NCBI GenBank assembly: GCA_910575615.1 | Contig: CAJTEX010000004.1 | Location: forward strand, 62,001 to 126,000 | Source: Bacteroidales bacterium | GTDB lineage: Bacteria > Bacteroidota > Bacteroidia > Bacteroidales > Muribaculaceae | Direction of reading: 5' to 3' | Length of the DNA: 64,000 bases | Shown here: positions 37,388-44,772 of the stretch, one piece after another | Layout: every line of letters starts with the position of its first letter | Position numbering within the stretch: position 1 is the first letter of the stretch | Made by a program: the position numbers and the translations under genes | The notes under the pieces: generated by a model | The model's database searches: none | Seen by the model: the letters and a program-made list of their open reading frames with translations, nothing else | What the model was told of the DNA's origin: nothing

Positions 37388-37395
37388 TACTTTTG
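37388..37395 (+). promoter_or_regulatory. -7 box of the mnmA promoter, in the tail of the preceding terminator
   Basis: TACTTTTG at 37388-37395 fits TAnnTTTG. At the expected -33 distance (20 bp) there is only CTTG (37364-37367), inside the terminator stem, so the match is partial. The leader would be about 12 nt. Confidence 0.5.
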
Positions 37396-37413
37396 CAGCA
37401 AGAAAGCTTTCAT

Positions 37414-38508
37414 ATGAGAATCGCAGCATTGATTTCAGGAGGCGTTGATTCGGCTGTTGCCGTTCACAAGCTTGTCGAGCAAGGCCATGACCTGACTCTG
37501 TTTTATATTCGTATCGGCCTTGATGACGGACGCGGCGACTGCTCGGCCGAGGAAGACCTTGAGATGTGCCGAGCCATAGCCCGCAGATACAATTTGCCGC
37601 TTGAAGAAGTCTCGCTACATGAGGAATATTGGGAAAACGTGATGGAATACGCGTTGAGGACCGTCAAGGCTGGACTCACACCCAATCCCGATATGATGTG
37701 CAACAGGATGATCAAATTCGGGTATTTCGAGCAAAGATGGGGACATGCCTTTGACCTTACAGCCACCGGGCATTATGCCACGACTGTGATTGGTGACGAT
37801 GGCCTCAAGTATCTCGCCACCGCAATCGATCCGGTAAAAGACCAGACCGATTTTCTTGCCCGTATCACCTATCCCCAGCTGAGCCATCTGACGTTCCCGA
37901 TTGGAGACATTCCCAAATCAGAGGTCAGGGAAATAGCCATACGCGAGCATCTGCCAAACGCATACCGCAAGGACTCACAGGGAATCTGTTTCCTCGGAAA
38001 AATAAACTACAACGACTTCCTCCGCCGCCATCTTGGAGAACGCAGAGGGCCTATTATCGAGATTGAGACTGGCCGGAAAATAGGCGAGCACAACGGTTAT
38101 TGGTATCACACCATAGGCCAGCGCAAAGGGCTTGGCCTCAGCGGCGGCCCATGGTATGTCGTAAAAAAGAACATACGCGACAACGCCGTGTATGTGTCCC
38201 GAGGATATGACACCGAGAAGCAATATGGCAAACGCATCCATCTGTCTGAGACACTATTCATAACCCGCGACCCCTGGAAAGACATGGCCTGTGACCACAA
38301 ACCGATAGCTTTCAAAAACCGCCATTCCCCGGAGTTCTTCAAAGCCACCATAACCCGCGTTGACAGCAATGACGGCTCTCCGGACAGCTACATCGTGGAG
38401 ACCGACAAAGCCGTCCAGGGAATAGCCCCCGGGCAATTCGGTGTCATCTATGACAAAGATTGCCACATATGCCATGGCTCTGGAATCATAATCCCAGGCA
38501 TTCAATAA
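37414..38508 (+). CDS. mnmA: tRNA-specific 2-thiouridylase
   Basis: 364 aa. It thiolates U34 of tRNA-Lys, Glu and Gln. PP-loop ATPase motif [12 protein letters not shown] at the N-terminus, then [13 protein letters not shown] with the catalytic Cys, [17 protein letters not shown], and [18 protein letters not shown] with the second Cys. The C-terminal beta-domain includes [19 protein letters not shown]. The ATG at 37414 was chosen because homology begins there. Bacteroidetes often carry two MnmA paralogues; which this one is cannot be told. The BFN gene follows after 63 bp. Confidence 0.94.
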   Translation: MRIAALISGGVDSAVAVHKLVEQGHDLTLFYIRIGLDDGRGDCSAEEDLEMCRAIARRYNLPLEEVSLHEEYWENVMEYALRTVKAGLTPNPDMMCNRMIKFGYFEQRWGHAFDLTATGHYATTVIGDDGLKYLATAIDPVKDQTDFLARITYPQLSHLTFPIGDIPKSEVREIAIREHLPNAYRKDSQGICFLGKINYNDFLRRHLGERRGPIIEIETGRKIGEHNGYWYHTIGQRKGLGLSGGPWYVVKKNIRDNAVYVSRGYDTEKQYGKRIHLSETLFITRDPWKDMACDHKPIAFKNRHSPEFFKATITRVDSNDGSPDSYIVETDKAVQGIAPGQFGVIYDKDCHICHGSGIIIPGIQ

Positions 38509-38571
38509 AATACGTAATCAACGGCGTCGCAAGCAAGTCCCAGGCCACGCCAAATCGCCCCGTATTGACAA

Positions 38572-39225
38572 ATGAACGACAACCACAACCAAGACATATC
38601 GCCGTCTGGCACCGACAGAGTGGAGCTGAAAGTACTCGGCATAAGCTACAGCCAGATACAGTCAGGAGCATACGCCCTCATACTCGCGGAAGCCAATGGC
38701 CCGATGCGGCTACCGGTAGTAGTGGGCGGAATGGAGGCCCAATCAATAGCCATAAAACTTGAAGGCATAATCCCCCCGAGACCTATGACCCATGACCTGT
38801 TTGCCTCGCTGATGCACGCCTACGGACTACAGCTGATGGAGGTGTATATATACAAATTCGAGGATGGGATATTCTCTTCAGAACTCACTTTCATTGACAG
38901 GACAGGGAATGAGGTGAAACTGGATGCCCGCACGTCAGACGCAATCGCAATCTCCATGCGCACAGGGGCTCCGATATTCACCACACAGGCGATACTCGCC
39001 GAGACCGGATTCACAATGGAGTCAATCTCTCACGATGGCGATGGCCAGCCGTCCACAAACGGCCCTGAAGAGATTGAAGATGAAGAAGCCTCCAACGAAA
39101 CGCGACTTGCCACTCTCAGGAAAGCCCTGGCGAAAGCCATAGAAGAGGAAGCATACGAAGAGGCCTCGCGCATAACTTCGGAAATAAACGAACTTGAAAA
39201 CCGCAAACAGAGAGAAGATGAATGA
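38572..39225 (+). CDS. Bifunctional nuclease (BFN/DUF151) domain protein with C-terminal UVR-like motif
   Basis: 217 aa. The BFN domain lies at ~10-150: LPVVVGGMEAQSIAIKLEG, PRPMTHDLFASLMHAYG, DGIFSSELTFID, DARTSDAIAISMRTGAPIF. The C-terminus (AIEEEAYEEASRITSEINEL) resembles a UvrB/UvrC-type UVR motif, a combination common in Bacteroidetes. BFN proteins have reported RNase and DNase activity in plants; the bacterial role is uncertain. It overlaps the next gene by 8 bp. Confidence 0.88.
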   Translation: MNDNHNQDISPSGTDRVELKVLGISYSQIQSGAYALILAEANGPMRLPVVVGGMEAQSIAIKLEGIIPPRPMTHDLFASLMHAYGLQLMEVYIYKFEDGIFSSELTFIDRTGNEVKLDARTSDAIAISMRTGAPIFTTQAILAETGFTMESISHDGDGQPSTNGPEEIEDEEASNETRLATLRKALAKAIEEEAYEEASRITSEINELENRKQREDE

Positions 39226-39676
39226 CAACAGGCCATCCCTACTCCCCGCCGAGCCACAGACAATAGTGCGAGAGGCAGTTTCCCTTAAAGCATCAGGCAG
39301 CCACAATTGCGCGCAGGCCGTGGCATGCGCGTTCGCTCCGGCAATCGGGGCCGACAAGGACATGGTATACCAGATAGGAAACGCATTCGGCAACGGCATG
39401 GGGTGCATGGAAGCTACCTGCGGCTCACTGACAGGAGCCGGCATAATCCTGGGCATAGTGACCGGCGACAGGATAAAAGCCATGAAAGCCATGGCTGGAA
39501 TCATGAAAAAGTTCCATGCAAGGAATGGGGCGACAATATGCCGCAAACTCAAGGGTATTGAAATCGACCCCGAGACCGGGAAGATGACAGTCGGAACACC
39601 GCTGCGTGCTTGCAACCATTGCGTCGCAGATTCTTCTGAACTTCTTGCAGAAACACTGGCCACGCTACTGCCCTGA
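39218..39676 (+). CDS. C_GCAxxG_C_C family redox protein
   Basis: 152 aa, starting MNDNRPSLL. The family is defined by conserved cysteines with GCAxxG spacing. Here NCAQAVACAF, GMGCMEATCGSLTGAG, TICRKLKG and ACNHCVADS supply the Cys set. The protein is probably an iron-sulphur or disulphide redox protein; its substrate is unknown. I chose the ATG at 39218, overlapping the BFN stop, over an upstream start at 39194. It ends ~30 bp before a bidirectional terminator. Confidence 0.85.
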   Translation: MNDNRPSLLPAEPQTIVREAVSLKASGSHNCAQAVACAFAPAIGADKDMVYQIGNAFGNGMGCMEATCGSLTGAGIILGIVTGDRIKAMKAMAGIMKKFHARNGATICRKLKGIEIDPETGKMTVGTPLRACNHCVADSSELLAETLATLLP

Positions 39677-39704
39677 CAAAACCTCAGATGACAGTCATAA
39701 GCAA

Positions 39705-39746
39705 AATCAGGATTGCGCCCGGTATGCCAACGGCGCAATCCTGATT
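39705..39746. terminator. Bidirectional terminator between the C_GCAxxG_C_C and OmpA-like genes
   Basis: A perfect 15-bp stem (39705-39719 with 39732-39746), 12-nt loop. On the minus strand it runs into TTTTGC. Confidence 0.85.
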
Positions 39747-39756
39747 CACTCATATA

Positions 39757-40614
39757 TCAGAGCTTCGTTGCCTGACTTGAATCTGTATCTGGAGCCTTGT
39801 CAATCAAATCCATGAACTGGTCAAGGCTTGGTGTGATAATTATCTGGGTCCGGCGGTTAAGCTGACGGCCCTCGGGTGTGGCATTGGTGGCGACAGGGTT
39901 ATATTCACCTCGGCCACTGGCAGTCAGACGTTGCGGATCGACACCAAATTTGTTTTGCAGCACCTGCACAACCGAAGAGGCACGCAATGCCGACAGATCC
40001 CAATTGTTTCGGATATTGGTGCGGCTGATAGGCACATTGTCCGTGTTGCCCTCCACAAGCACACTGTAGTTATTGTAGTCTTTGATAATCTTGGCAATCT
40101 TGTCAAGAATGTCCATCGCCTTGGACGAGATTTCATAACTTCCCGACTTGAAGAGCATATTGTCGGCAAGAGAGATATAGACCACACCTTTCAAGACCTT
40201 CACATCGACATCCTTAAGCTCAGAGGTGTCGAGCGAACGGGTAAGATTGTTGGAAAGCACCATCAGCAGCGAGTCGCTCTTTGACTTGGCCTCGACAAGC
40301 CTTTTGATGTAATTATTCGAGGCGTTAATCTCATCGACCAGTTTGGATATGTTCACATTTCCTGACTGGTTGGTCATAATGCTCTGGTCGAGTGTCCGCT
40401 GCAGCGCGGCATAATTGTCCTTGAGTTCCTGGTTGTTTTTGCGGGCCTGAGCGAGCAGCGACTCCAGGCTCGCCACTTTGGTCCGGCTTTCTGCGAGCGC
40501 AACCTGAGAGGCATTGTAATCAGCCTCAAGAAGGTTGTATTTTTTGTGGCTCACGCAGCCGCTCAGGGTCAACATTGCGACAGAAGCGGCCATTATCAAA
40601 CCTTTAGCTTTCAT
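39757..40614 (-). CDS. OmpA-family outer-membrane lipoprotein with coiled coil
   Basis: 285 aa. Lipoprotein signal with lipobox LSGC (Cys20). Residues ~30-130 form a coiled coil (LAESRTKVASLESLLAQARK, KDNYAALQRTLDQS). The C-terminal OmpA domain has LFKSGSYEIS, VEGNTDNVPIS, NWDLSALRASSV and ASGRGEYNPV, then NRRTQIIITP, all typical peptidoglycan-binding signatures. It should tether outer membrane to peptidoglycan. It points away from the mobile element that begins ~100 bp upstream. No consensus promoter seen; an imperfect hairpin (40659-40665 with 40685-40691) lies in its upstream region. Confidence 0.92.
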   Translation of the reverse strand: MKAKGLIMAASVAMLTLSGCVSHKKYNLLEADYNASQVALAESRTKVASLESLLAQARKNNQELKDNYAALQRTLDQSIMTNQSGNVNISKLVDEINASNNYIKRLVEAKSKSDSLLMVLSNNLTRSLDTSELKDVDVKVLKGVVYISLADNMLFKSGSYEISSKAMDILDKIAKIIKDYNNYSVLVEGNTDNVPISRTNIRNNWDLSALRASSVVQVLQNKFGVDPQRLTASGRGEYNPVATNATPEGRQLNRRTQIIITPSLDQFMDLIDKAPDTDSSQATKL

Positions 40615-40717
40615 AACAGTTGAATTTGGTTAGCTTTCAGGCATCCCTTGACATAGATGCCGTATATTGTATAAACATCCTGGCATACGGCTGGTTTAGT
40701 CATCGATGATTGAAAAT

Positions 40718-40823
40718 CATTACTGTCCGCTAAACTTTTTTGAGCGATTGGAAAATTAGGGCTGGCACCTATTGCAGGAGTCAGCCCTAAATGCATCGTT
40801 GCGACTCGCTGCGTGAAATAGGG
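40718..40823 (+). repeat. IS left-end repeat, copy A (106 bp)
   Basis: Identical to copy B (44219-44324) at 101 of 106 positions with no gaps. It starts with the terminal inverted repeat and contains a 14-bp stem hairpin (40756-40769 with 40777-40790, one mismatch and one G-T pair). In one frame its end reads CDSLREIG, which resembles the conserved D-S-L-R-E-I segment of IS4-type transposase N-terminal regions. Confidence 0.85.
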
Positions 40824-41034
40824 ACTGATGGAATATCGTGAGCAGGTCGGGGTGTCCCGTAAAGACGACATCAACCATATTGCCAGGATAATAACATATG
40901 TTGACATCAAGAAAGGCAAGAAACCCAAGCTTATATCGCTCCTGACCAACGACTTCGATATGCCGCCGGAGACAATCACGGCGAAATTCCCGTTCCATGA
41001 TTCTTTCTCGCTGTCGATGAGCGGCGTTCTCTGA
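40822..41034 (+). pseudogene. IS4-type transposase fragment A (late part of the protein)
   Basis: The frame reads GLMEYREQVGVS, then HIARIITYVDIKKGKKPKLI and SLLTNDFDMPPETI, a stretch I recognise as the part of Bacteroidales IS4-type transposases just before the Y-x-x-R-W-x-x-E motif. Similarity stops after PPETI (about 40975); the remaining frame to the TGA at 41034 is unrelated. The catalytic DDE residues upstream and the C-terminal Glu region are missing. It is joined directly to repeat copy A. Confidence 0.75.
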
Positions 41035-41067
41035 TAATTTTTGTAAATTTGGGGTCAGAAAATCTTA

Positions 41068-41649
41068 ATGACCATGGCAAATTTACCCACTTATGTACTC
41101 GGAGCAATCGGCGAACATCAAGTTTTATCGCGTCTGCTCCTTCTCGGCTACAATGCCGCCATTACAAATCTTTCTGTCGAGAATACAGAAAGTACTGACA
41201 TATTATGCCGAGACTATAAAGGTCACTTCTGCGCTATACAGGTTAAAACTACGGCAGAGGACAACTGGAAAACTGGAATATCCCACAAGGAGTTTTACGA
41301 TGATAACGGCCAAATTGATTTAGCCAAAGGTCGCCAATTTCTTGAAAAGAAAATTGTTGGCCCTTGGGTGTTTGTTCAGGTAGGAGGTTCTTCGGTTTTC
41401 CCCACATTTGATTTCTTCGTTTTGTCTCGCTCTGAGGTTATCGAGATGATTTACAGCAACGAGGTTTGGTATCTTACAGGTTACAATCGCAAAAAACCGT
41501 TAAAAGGCTCTGGCCCCATCTGTATCTATAAACCTTGGCTGTGCGGTCTCGGTGTTCCGGCAAATAGCAATCATGTCGAGTGGGTTAATCCTTTCGCTTC
41601 TCCTGACTACAAATTCGATAACGCATGGCATAATCTTTGGATTGACTGA
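41068..41649 (+). CDS. Cargo protein 1: PD-(D/E)XK-like nuclease-fold protein
   Basis: 193 aa, no signal peptide. The first third fits a PD-(D/E)XK core: helix with E16 (LGAIGEHQVLSRLLLLGY), then D44 (STDILCRD) and Q58-V-K60 (CAIQVKTT), i.e. E...D-x13-Q-x-K. The rest is aromatic-rich (VWYLTGYNRKK, WVNPFASPDY) with no further match. Similar folds occur in small endonucleases and homing or restriction enzymes. Codons are AT-richer than in flanking host genes. -7 box TAAATTTG at 41044-41051 lacks a matching -33. An alternative start is the ATG at 41074. Function is inferred from fold motifs only. Confidence 0.65.
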   Translation: MTMANLPTYVLGAIGEHQVLSRLLLLGYNAAITNLSVENTESTDILCRDYKGHFCAIQVKTTAEDNWKTGISHKEFYDDNGQIDLAKGRQFLEKKIVGPWVFVQVGGSSVFPTFDFFVLSRSEVIEMIYSNEVWYLTGYNRKKPLKGSGPICIYKPWLCGLGVPANSNHVEWVNPFASPDYKFDNAWHNLWID

Positions 41650-41655
41650 TGGCGA

Positions 41656-41722
41656 TGCGGCTCTGCCGCCGGACTTTCGTTAATCGAGGTAGGGTCTCGA
41701 CCGTCCGGCGTCAATCGCTAAC
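41656..41722 (+). repeat. 67-bp post-gene repeat, copy 1
   Basis: It starts 6 bp after the cargo 1 stop and is ~80% identical to 44074-44141. It has an outer stem (41667-41674 with 41703-41710, 8 bp) and an inner TCGAG/CTCGA hairpin (41684-41688 with 41696-41700). The inner hairpin and the end CAATCGCTAAC are conserved between copies; the outer stem is not. Confidence 0.7.
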
Positions 41723-41738
41723 GCAAAATTTTTCTACG

Positions 41739-42632
41739 ATGTATAAAAAATTTCTTCTCCTTATGTTTCTTCCGTTCATCCTTACTGCTTGCAGTAGCGA
41801 TGAACCTGAACTTGATTTATTCCACCTTACAATGGGCACTGAGGCAGATGCTGACCTTGCTATGGGTTTACATTCTGCCGAAGTAACCATCAACGGCTAT
41901 GCTCGTTGGATTGATGTTGGTCTTGTCGGTGATTTTGATTCTTATATTCTATCTGATGACGTTCCCGCCTGGCTCACTGTCATTCCTCAGGGTGGAATCA
42001 TAGGAACACCCTATCATTTCAGAATTAATGTTTCAGAACTAAAAGATGGAGAATCCCGCATTGGTACGGTCGGCTTTACTGTATTCAAAGGTTCTAAATC
42101 ACAATCCGGCACAATCACCATTACACAAAATCCCTGCACCCTCGATGACTTGAAAATGACCGAGCAGCGTGCCATGAAGAAGTATCTGTCGAAGTTCGAT
42201 GTTATAGACCAACTTCCGGACATCTCCGACATTCAGGTTGGCTCAGTCGCTCCGTTCTATAAATTGAACTCCGAGGGCACAGTGTATATGCAGGTGGTAA
42301 GGATGGGTACGCAGCCTGCTGCAACTATCGGTGAGACTATCTATTTTCGCTTTATGCGCTATAATCTCATTTCATATCTTTCTAACGGAGTCCTTCCGAA
42401 TGGTGAGGGAAATATGAATAGTATTACCCCTTCCGCCTCTTTCTTTGAACTTGGCTCTGATAAGCCATCCACTACTCAATGGGGCACCGCCATTCCAATG
42501 CCAATGCTATTGGGACTGCCCGTCGATAGTGAAGTCAACCTTGTTGTCGCATCGGAGGCAGGGCTGACATCTGAAATCAGCAGTGTTATTCCATACCTGT
42601 ATAACATTAGGTATTTCAAAACTTCTTTATAG
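41739..42632 (+). CDS. Cargo protein 2: lipoprotein with BACON-like and DUF4827-like domains
   Basis: 297 aa. Lipoprotein signal MYKKFLLLMFLPFILTAC with Cys18, so probably outer-membrane anchored. Residues ~40-140 resemble a BACON/Ig-like beta-sandwich (WLTVIPQGG, GTVGFTVFKGSKSQSGTITI). The second half (YKLNSEGTVYMQVVRMG, GETIYFRFMRYNLISYL) resembles DUF4827, an FKBP-like Bacteroidetes lipoprotein domain. I chose the ATG at 41739 because the signal peptide begins there. Codon use is AT-rich. The 201 bp after it hold no feature I can support. Role unknown; carbohydrate or mucin contact is a guess based on BACON domains elsewhere. Confidence 0.75.
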   Translation: MYKKFLLLMFLPFILTACSSDEPELDLFHLTMGTEADADLAMGLHSAEVTINGYARWIDVGLVGDFDSYILSDDVPAWLTVIPQGGIIGTPYHFRINVSELKDGESRIGTVGFTVFKGSKSQSGTITITQNPCTLDDLKMTEQRAMKKYLSKFDVIDQLPDISDIQVGSVAPFYKLNSEGTVYMQVVRMGTQPAATIGETIYFRFMRYNLISYLSNGVLPNGEGNMNSITPSASFFELGSDKPSTTQWGTAIPMPMLLGLPVDSEVNLVVASEAGLTSEISSVIPYLYNIRYFKTSL

Positions 42633-42833
42633 TATGAAAGCTTATCGCCCAATATCCGCAGATTATAGGCACCGTTTCTCTACGTGATATTGCCTCTTAG
42701 CTACTTGTTACCCCGGTATATTTGAGCCGCATCCGCAAAAATCTCGCAAAAAATCAGGCGAATAAAACTTGTTTTACGCCGATGTCGTTTTTTCTACCGA
42801 AATTTGCGCTAAGAACTAAATACCATCAAGCGT

Positions 42834-44060
42834 ATGAGAACAAAACTACTCATCACAATCCTATGCTCCCTGTTAGGATTACAAGCCGTCTCCGCAGGGG
42901 GGAATACAAGCACGACGGCTCCGATAATGTGGCCGGTGTCATACACAATCAGCTCCGAAAAGCCGTTTGTCTATCCTCTTGAGGAAATCGGCATAATTTA
43001 TGACCGCGCAATCAAACTGATGGACGGGGTTACGACACCCATTACCATTCAGGCCGACGGAGTGGTTGTGGCAGAAGCCACATCGCTCGAAATCATTAAT
43101 TCAACAAGCAGTAAATCTACCGAGGGAATGCTCAATGTGCATTTCGAGAAGCAGAACCTCCCCAAGGGAGTTACCTATCAGTTGTGCCTCCCCGAAGGAG
43201 TTATCGGCTGGACTGAAATGGAAGAAGGAATATTCCAACTTGTCAATGGAGCAATCAAAACCTCGTTCAGCGTTCCCTCTACGCTCGGACCGACCTCTGG
43301 CACCGACAATGGACTGCAAATTCCGGATTCCGACTGTTTCTTCATCTTTTATTGGCATTTTGAGACAAAGGCTGTCGGAGAACCCAAGTTCGACCTCTAT
43401 CGCGAAAATGAAAAAATTGCCGAGATTCCGGCCGAAGTGACAAATTACGCTTTTGGTGAAGTCCAGCCTGTTTTCGATGAATACATGACCTTTGACAAGG
43501 GCGTGAATTACAAGCTTGTGTTGCCTGCCGGCAGTGCTTGCTCGATTTATCGCGATGATATTGTCAATGAAGAAATTGTCTGCGATTTTATCGGGGCATA
43601 CGATGGCAACCCGAATTCATTCACCTACACGTGGTGTAGCCTGTATACCGACCATTCCGGGATATTGGGTGAGGTTTCATTCAGATTTGACCGGCCCATC
43701 GAAGTATCGCCTGACGCCAAAGTTATTCTTCATGAAATCTATCCTGAGCAGAAGATTCTTATGGAAGTGACACCTTGGCTCGATACCGATGGCAATTGTT
43801 GGAATCTTGTGTGTGACTTCGGTGGATACACCCGTGACGATGAGTGGGGCTTTACAATAGAGATTCCAGAGGGCACAGTCACATGCTATGGTGATAAAAA
43901 CGCAGCCTGCGAGTTCAGATGTGAAAGTGCCGGAATTGAAGATGTAACGATTGATTCATACATTTCACAGCCATTTTATAATCTGCAAGGTATTAAAGCA
44001 GATAATCCGAAAGTTGGAAATATCTATATTCATAACGGCAAGAAAATAATCTACAAATAA
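42834..44060 (+). CDS. Cargo protein 3: secreted beta-sandwich protein with sorting-like tail
   Basis: 408 aa. Signal peptide (LLITILCSLLGLQAVSAGG). The body has repeated Ig-like units with similar phrasing: GVTYQLCLPEGVIGW and GVNYKLVLPAGSACS, and later WGFTIEIPEGTVTC, suggesting three related beta-sandwich repeats. The C-terminus PFYNLQGIKADNPKVGNIYI...KKIIYK resembles the short sorting-like tails of secreted Bacteroidales proteins. No enzymatic motif was seen. It is followed 13 bp later by repeat copy 2 and then a terminator. Likely an extracellular or surface protein; ligand unknown. Confidence 0.75.
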   Translation: MRTKLLITILCSLLGLQAVSAGGNTSTTAPIMWPVSYTISSEKPFVYPLEEIGIIYDRAIKLMDGVTTPITIQADGVVVAEATSLEIINSTSSKSTEGMLNVHFEKQNLPKGVTYQLCLPEGVIGWTEMEEGIFQLVNGAIKTSFSVPSTLGPTSGTDNGLQIPDSDCFFIFYWHFETKAVGEPKFDLYRENEKIAEIPAEVTNYAFGEVQPVFDEYMTFDKGVNYKLVLPAGSACSIYRDDIVNEEIVCDFIGAYDGNPNSFTYTWCSLYTDHSGILGEVSFRFDRPIEVSPDAKVILHEIYPEQKILMEVTPWLDTDGNCWNLVCDFGGYTRDDEWGFTIEIPEGTVTCYGDKNAACEFRCESAGIEDVTIDSYISQPFYNLQGIKADNPKVGNIYIHNGKKIIYK

Positions 44061-44073
44061 CTATAAGAGAAGT

Positions 44074-44141
44074 TGCGGCACCGCCGCCGCGCTTTCGTGA
44101 ATCGAGCCTAAGGTCTCGACCGTAAGGCTTCAATCGCTAAC
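44074..44141 (+). repeat. 68-bp post-gene repeat, copy 2
   Basis: Begins 13 bp after the cargo 3 stop, in the same orientation as copy 1. It keeps the TCGAG/CTCGA hairpin (44102-44106 with 44115-44119) and the CAATCGCTAAC end, with several substitutions and one extra base. Confidence 0.7.
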
Positions 44142-44170
44142 TCATAAACTTACACACGGCGTAAGTTCTC

Positions 44171-44216
44171 AACGGACTTCGGCACCACTTTATCGTGGAT
44201 CCGGAGTCCGTTCTTT
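44171..44216 (+). terminator. Terminator of cargo gene 3
   Basis: A 12-bp stem (44171-44182 with 44201-44212, one G-T pair) and an inner 4-bp stem (44185-44188 with 44195-44198), followed by CTTTATT. It lies directly before IS copy B. Confidence 0.75.
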
Positions 44217-44218
44217 AT

Positions 44219-44324
44219 TACTACTGCCCGCTAAACTTTTTTGAGCGATTGGGAAATTAGGGCTGGCACCTATTGCAGGAGTCAGCCCTAAATGCATCGT
44301 TGCGACTCGCTGCGTGAAAAAGGG
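44219..44324 (+). repeat. IS left-end repeat, copy B (106 bp)
   Basis: 95% identical to 40718-40823, same orientation. Its outer end TACTACTGCC differs at three positions of the inverted repeat. The 9 bp before it do not match any downstream duplication, so copy B is internal to the larger unit. Confidence 0.85.
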
Positions 44325-44469
44325 TAGCATCAAGGTGCACTCGGTAATATTCGCCAACGAGGGCGTCCCCTGCGACGTGCAGTTCACTTCCGCGGCAACC
44401 AACGACTCGTTTATGCTCGCTCCGAGCCATTACAACCATAACGAGATACTTGCACTTGACCGTGCATAA
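44323..44469 (+). pseudogene. IS4-type transposase fragment B (middle part of the protein)
   Basis: The frame reads GSIKVHSVIFANEGVPC, DVQFTSAATNDSFMLAPSHY, then NEILALDRA and a stop. This is the central catalytic stretch of IS4-type DDE transposases, including N-D-S (usually H-D-S) and the D-R-A/G-Y Asp. It ends just before the Tyr-Ile of DRAYI. It precedes, in the intact protein, the piece found as fragment A. A hairpin (44477-44502) follows that may be the element's own terminator. Confidence 0.75.
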
Positions 44470-44515
44470 AGCAAGCCCAACTTCTGCCGTTCAGAAAGTT
44501 GGACTCAATCTTTTA

Positions 44516-44735
44516 TATTGCTGTCCGGTAAAAAAAGACAAAATCATATATTCTCTACAAATATAATAAGTTACACCTGTTTTACGAAAAAGGGCTTGTC
44601 ATTTGAGGCGATGTGAAATTGGTAGCATTAAGCATCAAAAAGCCCTTAAAAGACATCTATACGAGTCTGTTTCATGCTGTATGAGATAAAAATAGTCCAT
44701 TTCCTATCATGTCAAAGTTTTACCGGACAGCAATA
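44516..44735. mobile_element. 220-bp MITE with perfect 18-bp ends and 9-bp target duplication
   Basis: The ends TATTGCTGTCCGGTAAAA (44516-44533 and, inverted, 44718-44735) are perfect inverted repeats. AATCTTTTA flanks it at 44507-44515 and 44736-44744. It carries no reading frame; an internal stem (44590-44597 with 44640-44647) is visible. Its ends match the ends of the host element at 15 of 18 positions, so both depend on related transposases. It lies inside the right end of the 4-kb element. Confidence 0.88.
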
Positions 44736-44772
44736 AATCTTTTATGGTTTAGCGGACAGTAATAATTGAAAA

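Larger units (their letters stand above)
40718..44764. mobile_element. 4.05-kb IS4-type-ended cargo element with 9-bp target duplication
   Basis: The left end CATTACTGTCCGCTAAAC (40718-40735) and the right end, read on the other strand (44747-44764), agree at 17 of 18 positions. They are directly flanked by ATTGAAAAT at 40709-40717 and 44765-44773, a perfect 9-bp duplication. Inside are two IS left-end copies, two different transposase fragments, three cargo genes, two 67-68-bp repeats, a terminator and a nested MITE. No intact transposase is present, so movement today would need one supplied in trans. The IS4-family assignment rests on the transposase fragments and on the 9-bp duplication. 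Confidence 0.8.

Noticed and set aside
40718-41034. An intact IS at the left end of the mobile element
   Set aside because: Only the left end and a short late transposase segment are present; there is no right end before cargo gene 1.
41656-44141. Integron attC sites for the two hairpin repeats
   Set aside because: The ends do not fit RYYYAAC/GTTRRRY cores, the copies do not follow every cargo gene, and no integrase or attI is present.
44219-44764. Copy B as an independent insertion
   Set aside because: The 9 bp before 44219 do not match the bases after 44764; the duplication pairs 44764 with 40718 instead.
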